NCBI GenBank assembly: GCA_037439785.1
Contig: JBBIVJ010000002.1
Span: 117,859 to 181,858 of the forward strand
Source of the DNA: DSVZ01 sp037439785
GTDB lineage: Bacteria; Verrucomicrobiota; Verrucomicrobiia; Limisphaerales; J093
DNA: 64,000 nucleotides
Direction of reading: 5' to 3'
In this document: piece after piece, positions 8,074 to 17,358 of the stretch
Layout of the letters: each line of letters begins with the position of its first letter
Numbering within the stretch: position 1 is the first letter of the stretch
Notes under the pieces: model-generated
The model's database searches: none
Told to the model about the DNA's origin: nothing
Seen by the model: the letters and a program-made list of their open reading frames with translations, nothing else
Program-made: the position numbers and the translations under genes

Positions 8074-9363
8074 TCACGCCGGCCGTCGGTCGCGCGCGGT
8101 GAACCACCACACCCCCCAGCCCACCGCCATCGTGCCCAGCCCCAGCAGGCTTTCCCACGGCCGCCGGGCAACCGTGAAGCCCGCCATCGCCAGCACGCTC
8201 ACCACAAACACCAACGGCACCCACGGCCAGCCCGGCACCGGCAACCGGACCCCTTCCCGCCAGCGCAGTTTCATCAAGCCCGCCACCGTGGCGGCCGAAC
8301 TCAGGCTGAGGGTGAACCCGATGTAGGTCAGCAGCGCCTCAAAGGTGGCGCTCCACAGCAACCCCAGCGCCACCGCCGCCTGCAGCAGGATCGCGGTGCG
8401 TGGCGGCCCGCTCCGGGCGGCGAAGCACCGCGGCACACAGCCATCCGCCGCCATCTGCGCATACACCCGCGGCCCCGCCATCACCAACGACGACACCGTG
8501 CTGATCAGGCCGATGGCCACCAGGCCGGTGACCGCGTCCGCCCACCCGCGTCCGCCCAGGGCCTGGGCGGCCAGCCGCCCCACCTCGAGCCGGCCCGCCA
8601 GTTCCGACACCGGCGCGGCATAAACAAACACCGCGTTCAGGGCCAGGTACAGCGCGGTCACCACCCCCGTGCCCAGCAGCAACGCCCGCGGCAGCGTGCG
8701 TTCAGCCTCCCGCACCTCCCCGCCGATGTACACCGCCGCATTCCAGCCGGCATAGCTGAAGGAAATCCACACCAGCGAGACGGCGAAGGCGCCCAGGGGG
8801 GGGGCGGATGCGGCCCCGGTCTCCGGCAATTCCGGCAGTCGTGGCCAGGCCCAGAGAGCAAACCCCACCATCAGGACCACCTTCAGCAGCACCGCCACGT
8901 TTTGCAGCCAGGCCCCCCGCTGCACGTGCCACGCATGCACCACGGAGAAAAACCCGATCAACACAGTACCCAACACCTGGGGCGACCACCCCGGTGCCCA
9001 GCTCTTGGTGTACTCGCCAAAGGCAAAAGCCGCGCCGGCCAGCGGTGCTGAAAACCCCACCAGCAGGGAGAGCCACCCCGCCACATATCCCGCCGCGGGG
9101 TGCAACGTGCGCGACAAAAACAGGTATTCGCCACCGGACTCCGGGATGTGCCGGGCCAGCGCCCCGTAGCACAACGCCCCCAGCGCCGCCTGCACCCCGC
9201 CCACCGCCCACGCCGCCAGCACCCAGCCGGGCGACCCCAGGTCCGCCAGCAGAAAACCGCTGGTGGTGAACACCCCCGTGCCCACCATGCTGGCCACCAC
9301 CAGGGCGGCGGCCGTCCACAGGCCCAGTTGGCGCCGGCCGTCAGAACGAATGGCTTGGTTCAT
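8074..9363 (-). CDS. APC-superfamily amino acid permease
   Basis: An inner-membrane secondary transporter of 429 residues with about twelve hydrophobic helices. The first helix has the substrate-loop signature VVASMVGTGVFTTSGF, followed by GALCYGALARHIPESGGEY, both diagnostic for the amino acid-polyamine-organocation superfamily. WISFSYAGWNAAVYIGGEV matches the conserved sixth helix, and SLVMAGPRVYAQMA the eighth. Substrate cannot be read from sequence; the overall form resembles LAT/cationic amino acid transporters. It is convergent with hpf and has no obvious operon partner. Confidence 0.88.
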   Translation of the reverse strand: MNQAIRSDGRRQLGLWTAAALVVASMVGTGVFTTSGFLLADLGSPGWVLAAWAVGGVQAALGALCYGALARHIPESGGEYLFLSRTLHPAAGYVAGWLSLLVGFSAPLAGAAFAFGEYTKSWAPGWSPQVLGTVLIGFFSVVHAWHVQRGAWLQNVAVLLKVVLMVGFALWAWPRLPELPETGAASAPPLGAFAVSLVWISFSYAGWNAAVYIGGEVREAERTLPRALLLGTGVVTALYLALNAVFVYAAPVSELAGRLEVGRLAAQALGGRGWADAVTGLVAIGLISTVSSLVMAGPRVYAQMAADGCVPRCFAARSGPPRTAILLQAAVALGLLWSATFEALLTYIGFTLSLSSAATVAGLMKLRWREGVRLPVPGWPWVPLVFVVSVLAMAGFTVARRPWESLLGLGTMAVGWGVWWFTARDRRPA

Positions 9364-9435
9364 TCAAGTCAGGCTCGAGGGGGATGGGCCGCCCCGCCGG
9401 CGGCCGCATCCCCCGAAACTCCGAAACTCCGGCCT
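9364..9435. repeat. Short gap with tandem octamer CCGAAACT
   Basis: Two adjacent copies of CCGAAACT occupy 9413-9428 between the permease and the methyltransferase genes. The same doubled octamer, in the same orientation, occurs at 32720-32735. Confidence 0.7.
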
Positions 9436-10170
9436 TCATCGGCCCACCTTGCGGAAGCGGACCAGGTAGTTTTCCCGCAGAAAATCCGCCCGGCCGATTT
9501 TCCGAAAGCCCGCCGCCTCGATCTCGGCCGTGAAGACCTCCTCGCCCGCGCGCACATGCCCCATCACCCACGCCGAGCTTTCCCCCGGTACCCGCCGGAA
9601 TTCGACCAGCACCAGCTCCCCGCCCGGTCGCAAAGCCCGGTGAATCGAAGCCAGCATTGCCCGCGGGTACTCGAAGTGGTGGTAGGTGTCGCACACAAAC
9701 ACCACGTCCAGCGACCGCGGCGGTAGCCCGGTCGAGTGGTCCGTGCCCAGGACCGTGCGCACCTGGCGCAGCCCCAGGGTCTGCGCGCGTAGCCGGAGGT
9801 GCTCCAAAAACCCCGGCACAATGTCCACCGCCCATACCTGGCCGCGCGGACCCACCCGTTCGGCGAACAGCAGAGTGAAGAGCCCGCTGCTGGCACCCAC
9901 ATCCGCCACCCGCCTCCCCGGCCGCAACCCCAGCGTCTCGACGATGCGATGGCGTTGGTCGTAAATCTCCCGGCCCTCGCGCTCGAACCGCTCCGTCCAC
10001 TGCGCCACGTCCAGGTCTGGTTTCAGGTACTCGGCGTTGATGCCGGGGCGGACGCTGGTTTCGGCGGGATCCTGCGGCGGCGCGGGCGTGCGGCAGCCGA
10101 GCCCACCCAGCAGGACCAGCCCGCAGGCGCAGACCACCCGCCGGATGACTTCCGTGGACAGGCGAAACAT
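9436..10170 (-). CDS. Class I SAM-dependent methyltransferase with lipoprotein signal
   Basis: A 244-residue methyltransferase with a Rossmann fold: motif I RVADVGASSGLFTLLFAERV (about residues 86-105), VWAVDIVPGFLEHLR, the acidic CDTYHHFEYPRAMLASI and LRPGGELVLVEF. Unusually, the N-terminus reads VVCACGLVLLGGLGC, a hydrophobic stretch ending in a lipobox-like LGGLGC with the cysteine near residue 26, followed by a proline-rich linker. This suggests export and lipid anchoring. Methyltransferases of this general type with similar signals occur in Gram-negative genomes, but their substrates are unknown and S-adenosylmethionine is normally cytoplasmic. TACCCT lies 6 bases before the ATG. Confidence 0.8.
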   Translation of the reverse strand: MFRLSTEVIRRVVCACGLVLLGGLGCRTPAPPQDPAETSVRPGINAEYLKPDLDVAQWTERFEREGREIYDQRHRIVETLGLRPGRRVADVGASSGLFTLLFAERVGPRGQVWAVDIVPGFLEHLRLRAQTLGLRQVRTVLGTDHSTGLPPRSLDVVFVCDTYHHFEYPRAMLASIHRALRPGGELVLVEFRRVPGESSAWVMGHVRAGEEVFTAEIEAAGFRKIGRADFLRENYLVRFRKVGR

Positions 10171-10204
10171 GCGCGGAGGGTAGGGGAGGGGGGCGGCTTT
10201 GGAA
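10171..10204 (-). promoter_or_regulatory. Putative promoter of the methyltransferase gene
   Basis: Minus strand: TTCCAA (10204-10199), a 16-base spacer, TACCCT (10182-10177), then 6 bases to the ATG. Confidence 0.4.
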
Positions 10205-10251
10205 AGGGCGTCGGTGACGCGGCGCTCGGCGGACCGTTCCGGTGACCCTCC

Positions 10252-11070
10252 TCAAGCAGGCGTGGCGGGCTCCGATGCCAACCGGAAGGTGCTTGCCCGG
10301 GCCATCGCCGCCAGCGAGCCGCCGTAAAAACCGTCCCGGTACTCGGGCAGGTCCAGCAGATGCCGCCCCTTGCCGTCCCGGTCGCGGGCCAGTTGATATT
10401 TCAGTTCGCGCAGGTCGCCGGACCAGCGGAAGCCGTTGCAGAACTCGATGCCCTCGAACTGGGTCTTGTACAGTGCCCGCGTCGAGTAGCAGGTGCCCAG
10501 GTACAGATGCGCCAGGCCGCGCGCGGCGAAGAACTGCGCGGCGCGGGTCATCATGTACATGCCCAACTGGCGCGCCCGGCCGGCCAGGTCGTAAAAGGCA
10601 TAGTAGTAGTAGGCCAGCGCCGGCTCTTCCAGGTACAGCAGCACCGTGCCCAGCTCGGCGCCCGTGGCCGGGTCGGTGAACTGCAGCAGGTGGGTGATGA
10701 CCGGGGCGGCCAGGAGCGTGTCCAGGCGCTCGGCAGGCATCACCCCCGGTCCGAAGCGCGCCTCGGCAAAGGCCAGCCAGGCCGCCCGCCGCTCCGCGGT
10801 GTAGGCGAAGTCCGCCCGCGGCACCAGATGCACCGCCACGCCCTCGCCCTTGCGGAGGATGCGCCGGTTTTCCGAGTTGGGCCGCCAGCCGGCCAGGGGC
10901 AGGCGCAGGTGGCGGCAGAGGTGGTAGCAGTCCAGATGCGGCGAGGCGGGCAGGAAGCCGCGCCGGAAGAAGTCGCCGGGCCGCTCGCCCGGCTCGGGCA
11001 GCGCCCAGACCACGTAAGGGTAGAGGTAACGGCCGTAGTCGGACCGGGTTTCCGAAAAGACCAGCTTCAT
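10252..11070 (-). CDS. Arginyl-tRNA--protein transferase-like (ATE/Bpt superfamily) protein
   Basis: A 272-residue protein resembling the aminoacyl-tRNA--protein transferases that add amino acids to protein N-termini. The N-terminal part has a Cys-rich segment (LDCYHLCRHLRLPLAGWRPN) followed by SENRRILRK, like the ATE N-terminal domain. The C-terminal half, LAYYYYAFYDLAGRARQLGM then GLAHLYLGTCYSTRALYKTQ, matches the GNAT-fold ATE C-terminal pattern of YYY..., LG-Y and YLGY...YK. ATG 11070 is taken as start; the longer reading adds nine poorly conserved residues. It is divergent from folE2. It could equally be a GNAT acyltransferase of unknown substrate. Confidence 0.6.
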   Translation of the reverse strand: MKLVFSETRSDYGRYLYPYVVWALPEPGERPGDFFRRGFLPASPHLDCYHLCRHLRLPLAGWRPNSENRRILRKGEGVAVHLVPRADFAYTAERRAAWLAFAEARFGPGVMPAERLDTLLAAPVITHLLQFTDPATGAELGTVLLYLEEPALAYYYYAFYDLAGRARQLGMYMMTRAAQFFAARGLAHLYLGTCYSTRALYKTQFEGIEFCNGFRWSGDLRELKYQLARDRDGKGRHLLDLPEYRDGFYGGSLAAMARASTFRLASEPATPA

Positions 11071-11220
11071 GCGCGATGCCGCAGCTTGTGGCGCCACGCC
11101 GGCGGGCGGTCAAAGCAAAAGGCGCGAACCAGCGCCCGGCCGTCGCGGCTGGTCCCCGGGCAGAAGCCCCGCAACGGCCCCGACCGCCCCGCAGAGGGTG
11201 CCGGCGCGGTTTTTCGGGTT

Positions 11221-11248
11221 TTGCGCGTCGGCCCGCGCGGGATAAGTT
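11221..11248 (+). promoter_or_regulatory. Putative promoter of folE2
   Basis: TTGCGC (11221-11226), a 16-base spacer, TAAGTT (11243-11248), then 5 bases to the ATG at 11254. Confidence 0.5.
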
Positions 11249-11253
11249 CGGCC

Positions 11254-12096
11254 ATGAGTTGCCCGTCCCTGGCCTCAGACGTAGATCCAACCCGCCTCCC
11301 CGCGCCGGTGGCGGCCCACCCGCCGATGCTCCAGGACAAACAAAACGAGCGCGACCACCGGGAACTGCGCATTGACAAGGTGGGCGTGCGTGGCGTGCGC
11401 TTTCCCATCGTCATCCGGGACAAGGCCCACAGCACCCAGAACACCGTGGCCACCGTCAGCCTGTTCGTGGACCTGCCCAAGGAGTTCAAGGGTACCCACA
11501 TGAGCCGGTTCATCGAGGTGCTCAGCGCCCACGGCAACATCATCCACGTCGAGAGCATCCCGGATATCCTCCGCGCCACCCAACGCCGCCTGCACGCCGA
11601 GACCGCCCATCTGGAGATGGAGTTCCCGTTCTTCCTGGAAAAGCGGGCGCCGGTGACCGGCCTGACCGGCTTGATGGATTACACGGCCCGCTTCGAGGCG
11701 GCGGCCTGCGGGCCGGACATTGACTTTGTGCTGGCGGTCATCGTGGGGGTGACCACCCTCTGCCCCTGCTCGAAGGCCATCAGCCGCCACGGCGCCCACA
11801 ATCAGCGCGGCCAGGTCACCGTGCGGGTGCGCTCGCGCGAGATTGTCTGGATCGAGGACCTCATCGCCCTGGTCGAGGCCTCGGCCAGCAGCGAGCTGTT
11901 TTCCCTGCTCAAGCGACCGGACGAAAAAGCCGTGACCGAACGGGCCTACGAGAACCCGGTCTTCGTCGAAGACCTGGTCCGCAACGTGGCGCTGCGGCTC
12001 AACGCGCTGCCCGACGTCACCTGGTACCGGGTGGAGGCGGAGAACTACGAGAGCATCCACAACCACAACGCCTACGCCTGCATCGAGAAGCACTGA
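11254..12096 (+). CDS. folE2: GTP cyclohydrolase FolE2 (type IB)
   Basis: Converts GTP to 7,8-dihydroneopterin triphosphate for folate or queuosine synthesis; the IB type tolerates zinc shortage. The 280-residue protein has the family's order of motifs: KVGVRGVRFPIVIRDKAHST, SLFVDLPKEFKGTHMSRFIE, ESIPDILR, then VGVTTLCPCSKAIS, where the CPC cysteine is the metal ligand, SRHGAHNQRG, and the C-terminal NYESIHNHNAYACIEK. The start at 11254 is supported by the promoter ending 5 bases upstream; a downstream ATG exists near HPPMLQDKQNERDHR. No other folate or queuosine genes are nearby. The next gene is convergent. Confidence 0.95.
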   Translation: MSCPSLASDVDPTRLPAPVAAHPPMLQDKQNERDHRELRIDKVGVRGVRFPIVIRDKAHSTQNTVATVSLFVDLPKEFKGTHMSRFIEVLSAHGNIIHVESIPDILRATQRRLHAETAHLEMEFPFFLEKRAPVTGLTGLMDYTARFEAAACGPDIDFVLAVIVGVTTLCPCSKAISRHGAHNQRGQVTVRVRSREIVWIEDLIALVEASASSELFSLLKRPDEKAVTERAYENPVFVEDLVRNVALRLNALPDVTWYRVEAENYESIHNHNAYACIEKH

Positions 12097-12120
12097 CCGC
12101 TGCGGCGCCGGTGCGCGGGG

Positions 12121-12657
12121 TCAGGCCGCTGGCGGGGGCGAGGCCTCGCGGGCCAGCAACCAGAGCAGATCGCCCAGCCGGTTGAGGTAGCGCAGGATTT
12201 CCGGGTTGCGGAGCTGGTCGTCCTGGTCGAGGGCGCAGACCCGCCGCTCGGCCCGGCGGCAGACCGTGCGGGCCCAATCGAGCGCAGCGGCCAGGGGAGT
12301 GTCCCCCGGCATGGCCCAACCCCGCGCCGGCGGCAGCCGTTGCTCGACCGCGGCGGCCCACTGGTCCAGGCGCGCGGTCATCGCGGCGGAGAGGCAGGCG
12401 TAACCGTCCTGCCGGTGGCGCGGCAGGTCCTCGACGGCGGTGGCCAGTTCGCCCATCAGGGCGACCAGGTCGTGTTGGAGTTCGAGCAGGCGGGCAGCCA
12501 GGGGGGTTCCCGCGGCGGCGGCGCGGGCCAGGCCGAGGGCGGCGTTGAGTTCATCCACGCAGCCGAAGGCCTCGACGCGGGGGTGGTGCTTGGGTACCCG
12601 GCGTTGGTACATCAAGCCGGTGGTGCCGTTGTCGCCGGTGCGGGTGATGATGCTCAT
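12121..12657 (-). CDS. Cob(I)alamin adenosyltransferase, PduO type
   Basis: Transfers adenosyl from ATP to cob(I)alamin to form adenosylcobalamin. The 178-residue protein starts with the PduO-type ATP-binding loop IITRTGDNGTTGLMYQRRVP. It continues with VDELNAALGLARA and LQHDLVALMGELA, and has the catalytic-region helices WARTVCRRAERRV and ILRYLNRLGDLLWLLAR. The ATG at 12657 gives the usual short N-terminus. No cobalamin riboswitch or other cob gene is adjacent. A TTGCGC-N16-TACGCT promoter precedes it. Confidence 0.93.
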   Translation of the reverse strand: MSIITRTGDNGTTGLMYQRRVPKHHPRVEAFGCVDELNAALGLARAAAAGTPLAARLLELQHDLVALMGELATAVEDLPRHRQDGYACLSAAMTARLDQWAAAVEQRLPPARGWAMPGDTPLAAALDWARTVCRRAERRVCALDQDDQLRNPEILRYLNRLGDLLWLLAREASPPPAA

Positions 12658-12683
12658 GGCGGGATGTGGGGCCCGGAGGCCGC

Positions 12684-12711
12684 AGCGTAGCGCGGCGCCG
12701 GCCCGGCGCAA
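12684..12711 (-). promoter_or_regulatory. Putative promoter of the cobalamin adenosyltransferase gene
   Basis: Minus strand: TTGCGC (12711-12706), a 16-base spacer, TACGCT (12689-12684). The start codon follows after 26 bases, so a short leader exists here. Confidence 0.45.
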
Positions 12712-12753
12712 TGCGTGGCCCGGGCCTGCGACAGTTTCCGCACGGGCGCGCTG

Positions 12754-12781
12754 TTGACGCGCCGGGCCGGCTGCCTATTGT
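12754..12781 (+). promoter_or_regulatory. Putative promoter of the LapA-domain gene
   Basis: TTGACG (12754-12759), a 16-base spacer, TATTGT (12776-12781), 14 bases before the ATG at 12796. Confidence 0.55.
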
Positions 12782-12795
12782 GCCGGGGTATTTTT

Positions 12796-13047
12796 ATGAA
12801 CGCCAAACTCCTCCTCAAAACGGTGTTTTTGCTGGTCCTGCTGCTGCTGCTGGTCCTCATCGGGCTGCACAACAAGGACACCATCGGTTTTGTCCTTCCG
12901 CCGTTGATGGCCAGGCCGGTCCGCCTCCCCGCGGCCCTGATGTACTTCATCTTTTTCGCCGTCGGCCTGCTGGCGGGCACCCTGTTGAATGCCGGCGGCG
13001 GACGCAAGGGGGGGAGCGCGCCGCGGGCGGCCAAAAGCGACCGCTGA
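12796..13047 (+). CDS. Small LapA-domain (DUF1049) membrane protein
   Basis: An 83-residue inner-membrane protein with two hydrophobic helices, LLKTVFLLVLLLLLVLIGLH (residues 5-24) and ALMYFIFFAVGLLAGTLLN. Between them lies HNKDTIGFVLPP, the pattern of the LapA/YciS domain (N-x-x-x-V-x-F/L) linked in enterobacteria to lipopolysaccharide assembly. The basic, glycine-rich tail probably faces the cytoplasm. No LapB/YciM-like TPR gene adjoins it. It precedes nrfH by 80 bases on the same strand; nrfH has its own strong ribosome binding site. Confidence 0.75.
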   Translation: MNAKLLLKTVFLLVLLLLLVLIGLHNKDTIGFVLPPLMARPVRLPAALMYFIFFAVGLLAGTLLNAGGGRKGGSAPRAAKSDR

Positions 13048-13127
13048 GCGGAGCCCGCGCCGCTCAGGCCGCCCCTTCCTGCGGCCGGGAAAAGCCACGG
13101 GGTGTCCGACAGTGAAGGGAGCCGGGA

Positions 13128-13661
13128 TTGACGCGGATCAAGCGGGCGTGCGGCCGGGTGTTGCCCCGGCGTCCGAAAAAGACTTTAACCCTCCCCGTGC
13201 GACCGTTGACGCGCTGGACAAAGTTCTGGGGCCTGTGCGCCGGTGCCGCGATCGGCGTGGCGGCCGGGGGCGGTCTCTACACCTTTGTCTATGCCCGGGG
13301 CTTCTCGTACTTCTCGAATGACCCGGCGGCCTGTGCCAACTGCCACATCATGCGGGAACACTACGACGCCTGGCACAGGTCCAGCCACCGGTCGGTGGCC
13401 ACCTGCAACGATTGCCACACCCCCTCCGGCCTGCTGGCCAAGTACCTGACCAAGGCCGAAAACGGCTTCTTCCACTCGCTCTATTTCACCACCGGCGACT
13501 TTCCCGACCCGCTGCGCATCCGGCCCCGCAACCACGCGGTGGTCGAGCAGGCCTGTCGCAAGTGCCACGAGCCGATCGCCGCCGCCATCGAGGCCCATCC
13601 CGGGGGCGGCCGGCTCGATTGCGTACGCTGCCACGACGGCGTCGGCCATCCCCTGCGCTGA
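13128..13661 (+). CDS. nrfH: Tetraheme quinol dehydrogenase NrfH
   Basis: Membrane-anchored NapC/NirT-family cytochrome that oxidises menaquinol and passes electrons to NrfA. One N-terminal helix (FWGLCAGAAIGVAAGGGLYT) anchors the protein. Four CxxCH heme sites are visible: CANCH (69-73), CNDCH (93-97), CRKCH (143-147) and CVRCH (165-169). The start is a TTG at 13128, supported by AAGGGAG at 13115-13121 six bases upstream, one of few clear Shine-Dalgarno sequences in the window. nrfA starts 18 bases after the stop, so the two form the usual nrfHA operon. At 177 residues it has the expected NrfH length. Confidence 0.93.
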   Translation: MTRIKRACGRVLPRRPKKTLTLPVRPLTRWTKFWGLCAGAAIGVAAGGGLYTFVYARGFSYFSNDPAACANCHIMREHYDAWHRSSHRSVATCNDCHTPSGLLAKYLTKAENGFFHSLYFTTGDFPDPLRIRPRNHAVVEQACRKCHEPIAAAIEAHPGGGRLDCVRCHDGVGHPLR

Positions 13662-13679
13662 ACTCCCTCCCCTTCTGCC

Positions 13680-15083
<1,404 letters not shown>

Positions 15084-15146
15084 GCGGCCGTGCCGCTCCG
15101 CCAGTCTGATCCCCGTCCGATCTGTCGGATCGGTCGGATCGGCCTT
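15084..15146. repeat. Convergent gap with tandem nonamer GTCGGATCG
   Basis: Between the converging ends of nrfA and the larA-like gene, 15116-15143 contains CCGATC followed by two direct copies of GTCGGATCG. The first part can pair with either copy as a short hairpin. It could act as a weak bidirectional terminator, but no T tract is present. Confidence 0.5.
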
Positions 15147-16427
15147 CTATACCTGCGCCCAGGCCGGCGGCTGCCTGAGCCGGTAGAGGGTCTCGCCCGC
15201 CCTGGGCACCATCAGCACCCCCACGGCCTCCCGGCCGGCGAAGTCCTCGGGACGCAGACCGGCGGGGTCACGGTAACCCAGGTTCACCGCCCGGCACCGG
15301 GCCCCGGGGATTTGCGTGGCCAGCGTCACCCGCGCGCGGGGCGTCTCGACGCCGTTGACGTAGGTGCCCAGGCCATGGACGTGGGTGGAATGGGCCAGCA
15401 CGCCCCAGGGAAGGTCCTTGAACCGGTCCCACTGCCGCAGGAAGTAATCCCGGCAGTGGTAGCCGACCTGCTCGATCCAGCGGCCGTGGGTGACACTGAA
15501 CTCACGGATGTGGGGGGCGTAGATGATCAACTCCCCACCGTCGGCCAGGACCGGCTCCAGCTTGTACATGCATTTGCCGGCGGTCCACAGCTCGTCGTAC
15601 ATCGGTGGCGCGCAGGCCAGGATGGTGTGAAAGGGGCGGTCCTTGTACACGATGTGGTGCCGGGCGGACAGGTCGCTGGCGGCCGACCAGGCGGCCTCCG
15701 GCGTGCCCGAAAAAAGCCCGAGCAGCCCCCCCGCGGCGTCCACCACCATCGCCAGGCAGTATTTGGGCACGGTGACCAGCGCGGCCGCCTCATCCACCAC
15801 CCGGCGCACCGGGTTCCATTTGTGTCCGATGATGCGCGGGGTGGTGATGACCGCCCCCAGCCAGTGGAAAAAGTTCAGGATGCGCGGCCCGGCCACGCCG
15901 GGGAACAGGTATTTGTTGCCGCCGGAAAAGCCCACCACCTCGTGCGGAAAGACCGGCCCCACGATGATGACCGAGTCGTACTCGAACAGCCGCCGGTTGA
16001 CCTCGACCGGCACCTCCAGCGCGAAGCGGCCCTCGGTCAGCTCCCGTACCCGCTCGGCGGAGAGCTTGCCCACCGTCTGCAACGCGTTCGGGTCGTCCCA
16101 CGCATGGTTGAAGAACCGCACCCGCCGGTAACGCGCCTGCCGCTCGGCCGGGGTGATTTCCAGGCGCCGGCAAATGGCCTCCTCGCTCATCGGCGGATGG
16201 GTGCCCAGGGCCACCAGCACATCCAGCGCCTGGGTCACGCCACCCAGTTGCTGGAACAGGCCCCGGAAAATCTGGCCCACCGGCGCCGTGCGGGTGTGGT
16301 CAGGAATGATCACCAGCACCCGCTGCGTGCCGAAGTCCCCCGAGGGAAAGGCCCGCGCCATCAGGTTGCGAACCACCCCCGGGTCCAGCGTGCGACCGGG
16401 GGGGGCGATGACTTGATCCAGCTCCAT
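15147..16427 (-). CDS. LarA-family (DUF2088) nickel-pincer racemase-like protein
   Basis: A 426-residue member of the LarA family, whose characterised members are racemases or epimerases of 2-hydroxy acids using a nickel-pincer nucleotide. Family motifs are present: VLVIIPDHTRTAP (about 38-50), VALGTHPPMSEEAI (about 72-85), FNHAWDD and GFSGGNKYLFPGVAG. It follows the SDR gene by 9 bases on the same strand, so both probably act on one 2-hydroxy sugar acid. Cofactor genes larB, larC and larE are not in the window; without a nickel cofactor supply elsewhere the activity would be uncertain. Substrate is not lactate by necessity. Confidence 0.8.
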   Translation of the reverse strand: MELDQVIAPPGRTLDPGVVRNLMARAFPSGDFGTQRVLVIIPDHTRTAPVGQIFRGLFQQLGGVTQALDVLVALGTHPPMSEEAICRRLEITPAERQARYRRVRFFNHAWDDPNALQTVGKLSAERVRELTEGRFALEVPVEVNRRLFEYDSVIIVGPVFPHEVVGFSGGNKYLFPGVAGPRILNFFHWLGAVITTPRIIGHKWNPVRRVVDEAAALVTVPKYCLAMVVDAAGGLLGLFSGTPEAAWSAASDLSARHHIVYKDRPFHTILACAPPMYDELWTAGKCMYKLEPVLADGGELIIYAPHIREFSVTHGRWIEQVGYHCRDYFLRQWDRFKDLPWGVLAHSTHVHGLGTYVNGVETPRARVTLATQIPGARCRAVNLGYRDPAGLRPEDFAGREAVGVLMVPRAGETLYRLRQPPAWAQV

Positions 16428-16436
16428 GACGAATCT

Positions 16437-17246
16437 TCAGATGGTTTGCGCCAGAAACCCGCCGTCCACCCGCAGGTCCGCCCCGGTCACGAAACTGCTG
16501 GCCCGGGGGCTGGCCAGGAAGAGAGCGGCCCCGACCAGCTCCTGCGGTTCGCCGAACCGCCCCATCGGGGTGTGATTCCAGATTTGCCGCGTGCGCTCGG
16601 TGGGGGTGCCGTCGGGCTGGAACAGCAGCGCGCGGTTCTGGTCGGCCGGGAAAAAACCGGGCGTGAGGGTGTTCACGCGCACCCCGCGCGGGGCCCATTC
16701 CCGGGCCAGGAACCGGGAGAGGTTCAGCACCGCCGCCTTGGCCGCCGAATAGGCCACCACCCGCGACAGCGGCACGTGGGCCGAGACGCTGGCGATGTTG
16801 ATGATGCTGCCCCGGCCGCGGGCCACCATGCCCGGGCCGAACACCTGGCAGGGCAGCAGCACCCCGGCCACCAGGTTCAGATCAAAGTTCCGCCGCCACT
16901 GGTCCAGCGGGATGGCCTCGAACGGATGCTCCGGCGTGACGGTGGTGCTGGGGTCGTTGCCTCCGGCGGCGTTGAACAGGATGGTCGGCGGGCCGAAGGC
17001 CGCTTCGACCGCCTCACGCGCCCGCTCGAGGCTGGCGCGGTCCAGGGCGTCCGCCTGAAGAAATTGCGCCCGGCCCCCGCCTTCGCGGATGCGGGCGGCC
17101 CGCGCCTCGCCCGCCTCGGGCCGCAAATCCAGAATCACCACCGCCGCCCCGGCTGCGGCATACCCCTCGGCCACGGCCCCGGCCAGCACCCCGCCGCCGC
17201 CGATGACCACGGCCACCTCGCCGCTCAAGTCGAACAGGTCCTTCAT
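16437..17246 (-). CDS. SDR oxidoreductase, D-mannonate oxidoreductase-like
   Basis: A classical short-chain dehydrogenase of 269 residues. The NAD(P)-binding glycine motif is VVIGGGGVLAGAVAEGYA and the catalytic Ser-Tyr-Lys lies in INIASVSAHVPLSRVVAYSA then AK. It ends with SSFVTGADLRVDGGFLAQTI. The segment LTPGFFPADQNRALLF followed by TPMGRFGEPQELVGAALFLA resembles Bacillus YjmF-type D-mannonate/fructuronate oxidoreductases. It is the first gene of a two-gene unit with the larA-like gene. This suggests uronate or aldonate catabolism; substrate is inferred from similarity only. ATG 17246 is used, directly after the promoter. Confidence 0.85.
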   Translation of the reverse strand: MKDLFDLSGEVAVVIGGGGVLAGAVAEGYAAAGAAVVILDLRPEAGEARAARIREGGGRAQFLQADALDRASLERAREAVEAAFGPPTILFNAAGGNDPSTTVTPEHPFEAIPLDQWRRNFDLNLVAGVLLPCQVFGPGMVARGRGSIINIASVSAHVPLSRVVAYSAAKAAVLNLSRFLAREWAPRGVRVNTLTPGFFPADQNRALLFQPDGTPTERTRQIWNHTPMGRFGEPQELVGAALFLASPRASSFVTGADLRVDGGFLAQTI

Positions 17247-17283
17247 CGCGGCCCCAGTCTGACCCAACCCCGCCGGTTGACAA
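17247..17283 (-). promoter_or_regulatory. Putative promoter of the SDR-larA-like operon
   Basis: Minus strand: TTGTCA (17283-17278), a 16-base spacer, CAGACT (17261-17256), then 9 bases to the ATG. Confidence 0.5.
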
Positions 17284-17358
17284 GACACCACGCCTCCCAG
17301 GTTCCACCGCCGCGGCCGCCGCCCTGAATCAAGCCCGCCCGCCGCGCGCGGTGGCCGT

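Noticed and set aside
12658..12711. Possible cobalamin riboswitch in front of the adenosyltransferase gene
   Set aside because: The leader is only about 20 bases and no B12-box-like sequence is present.
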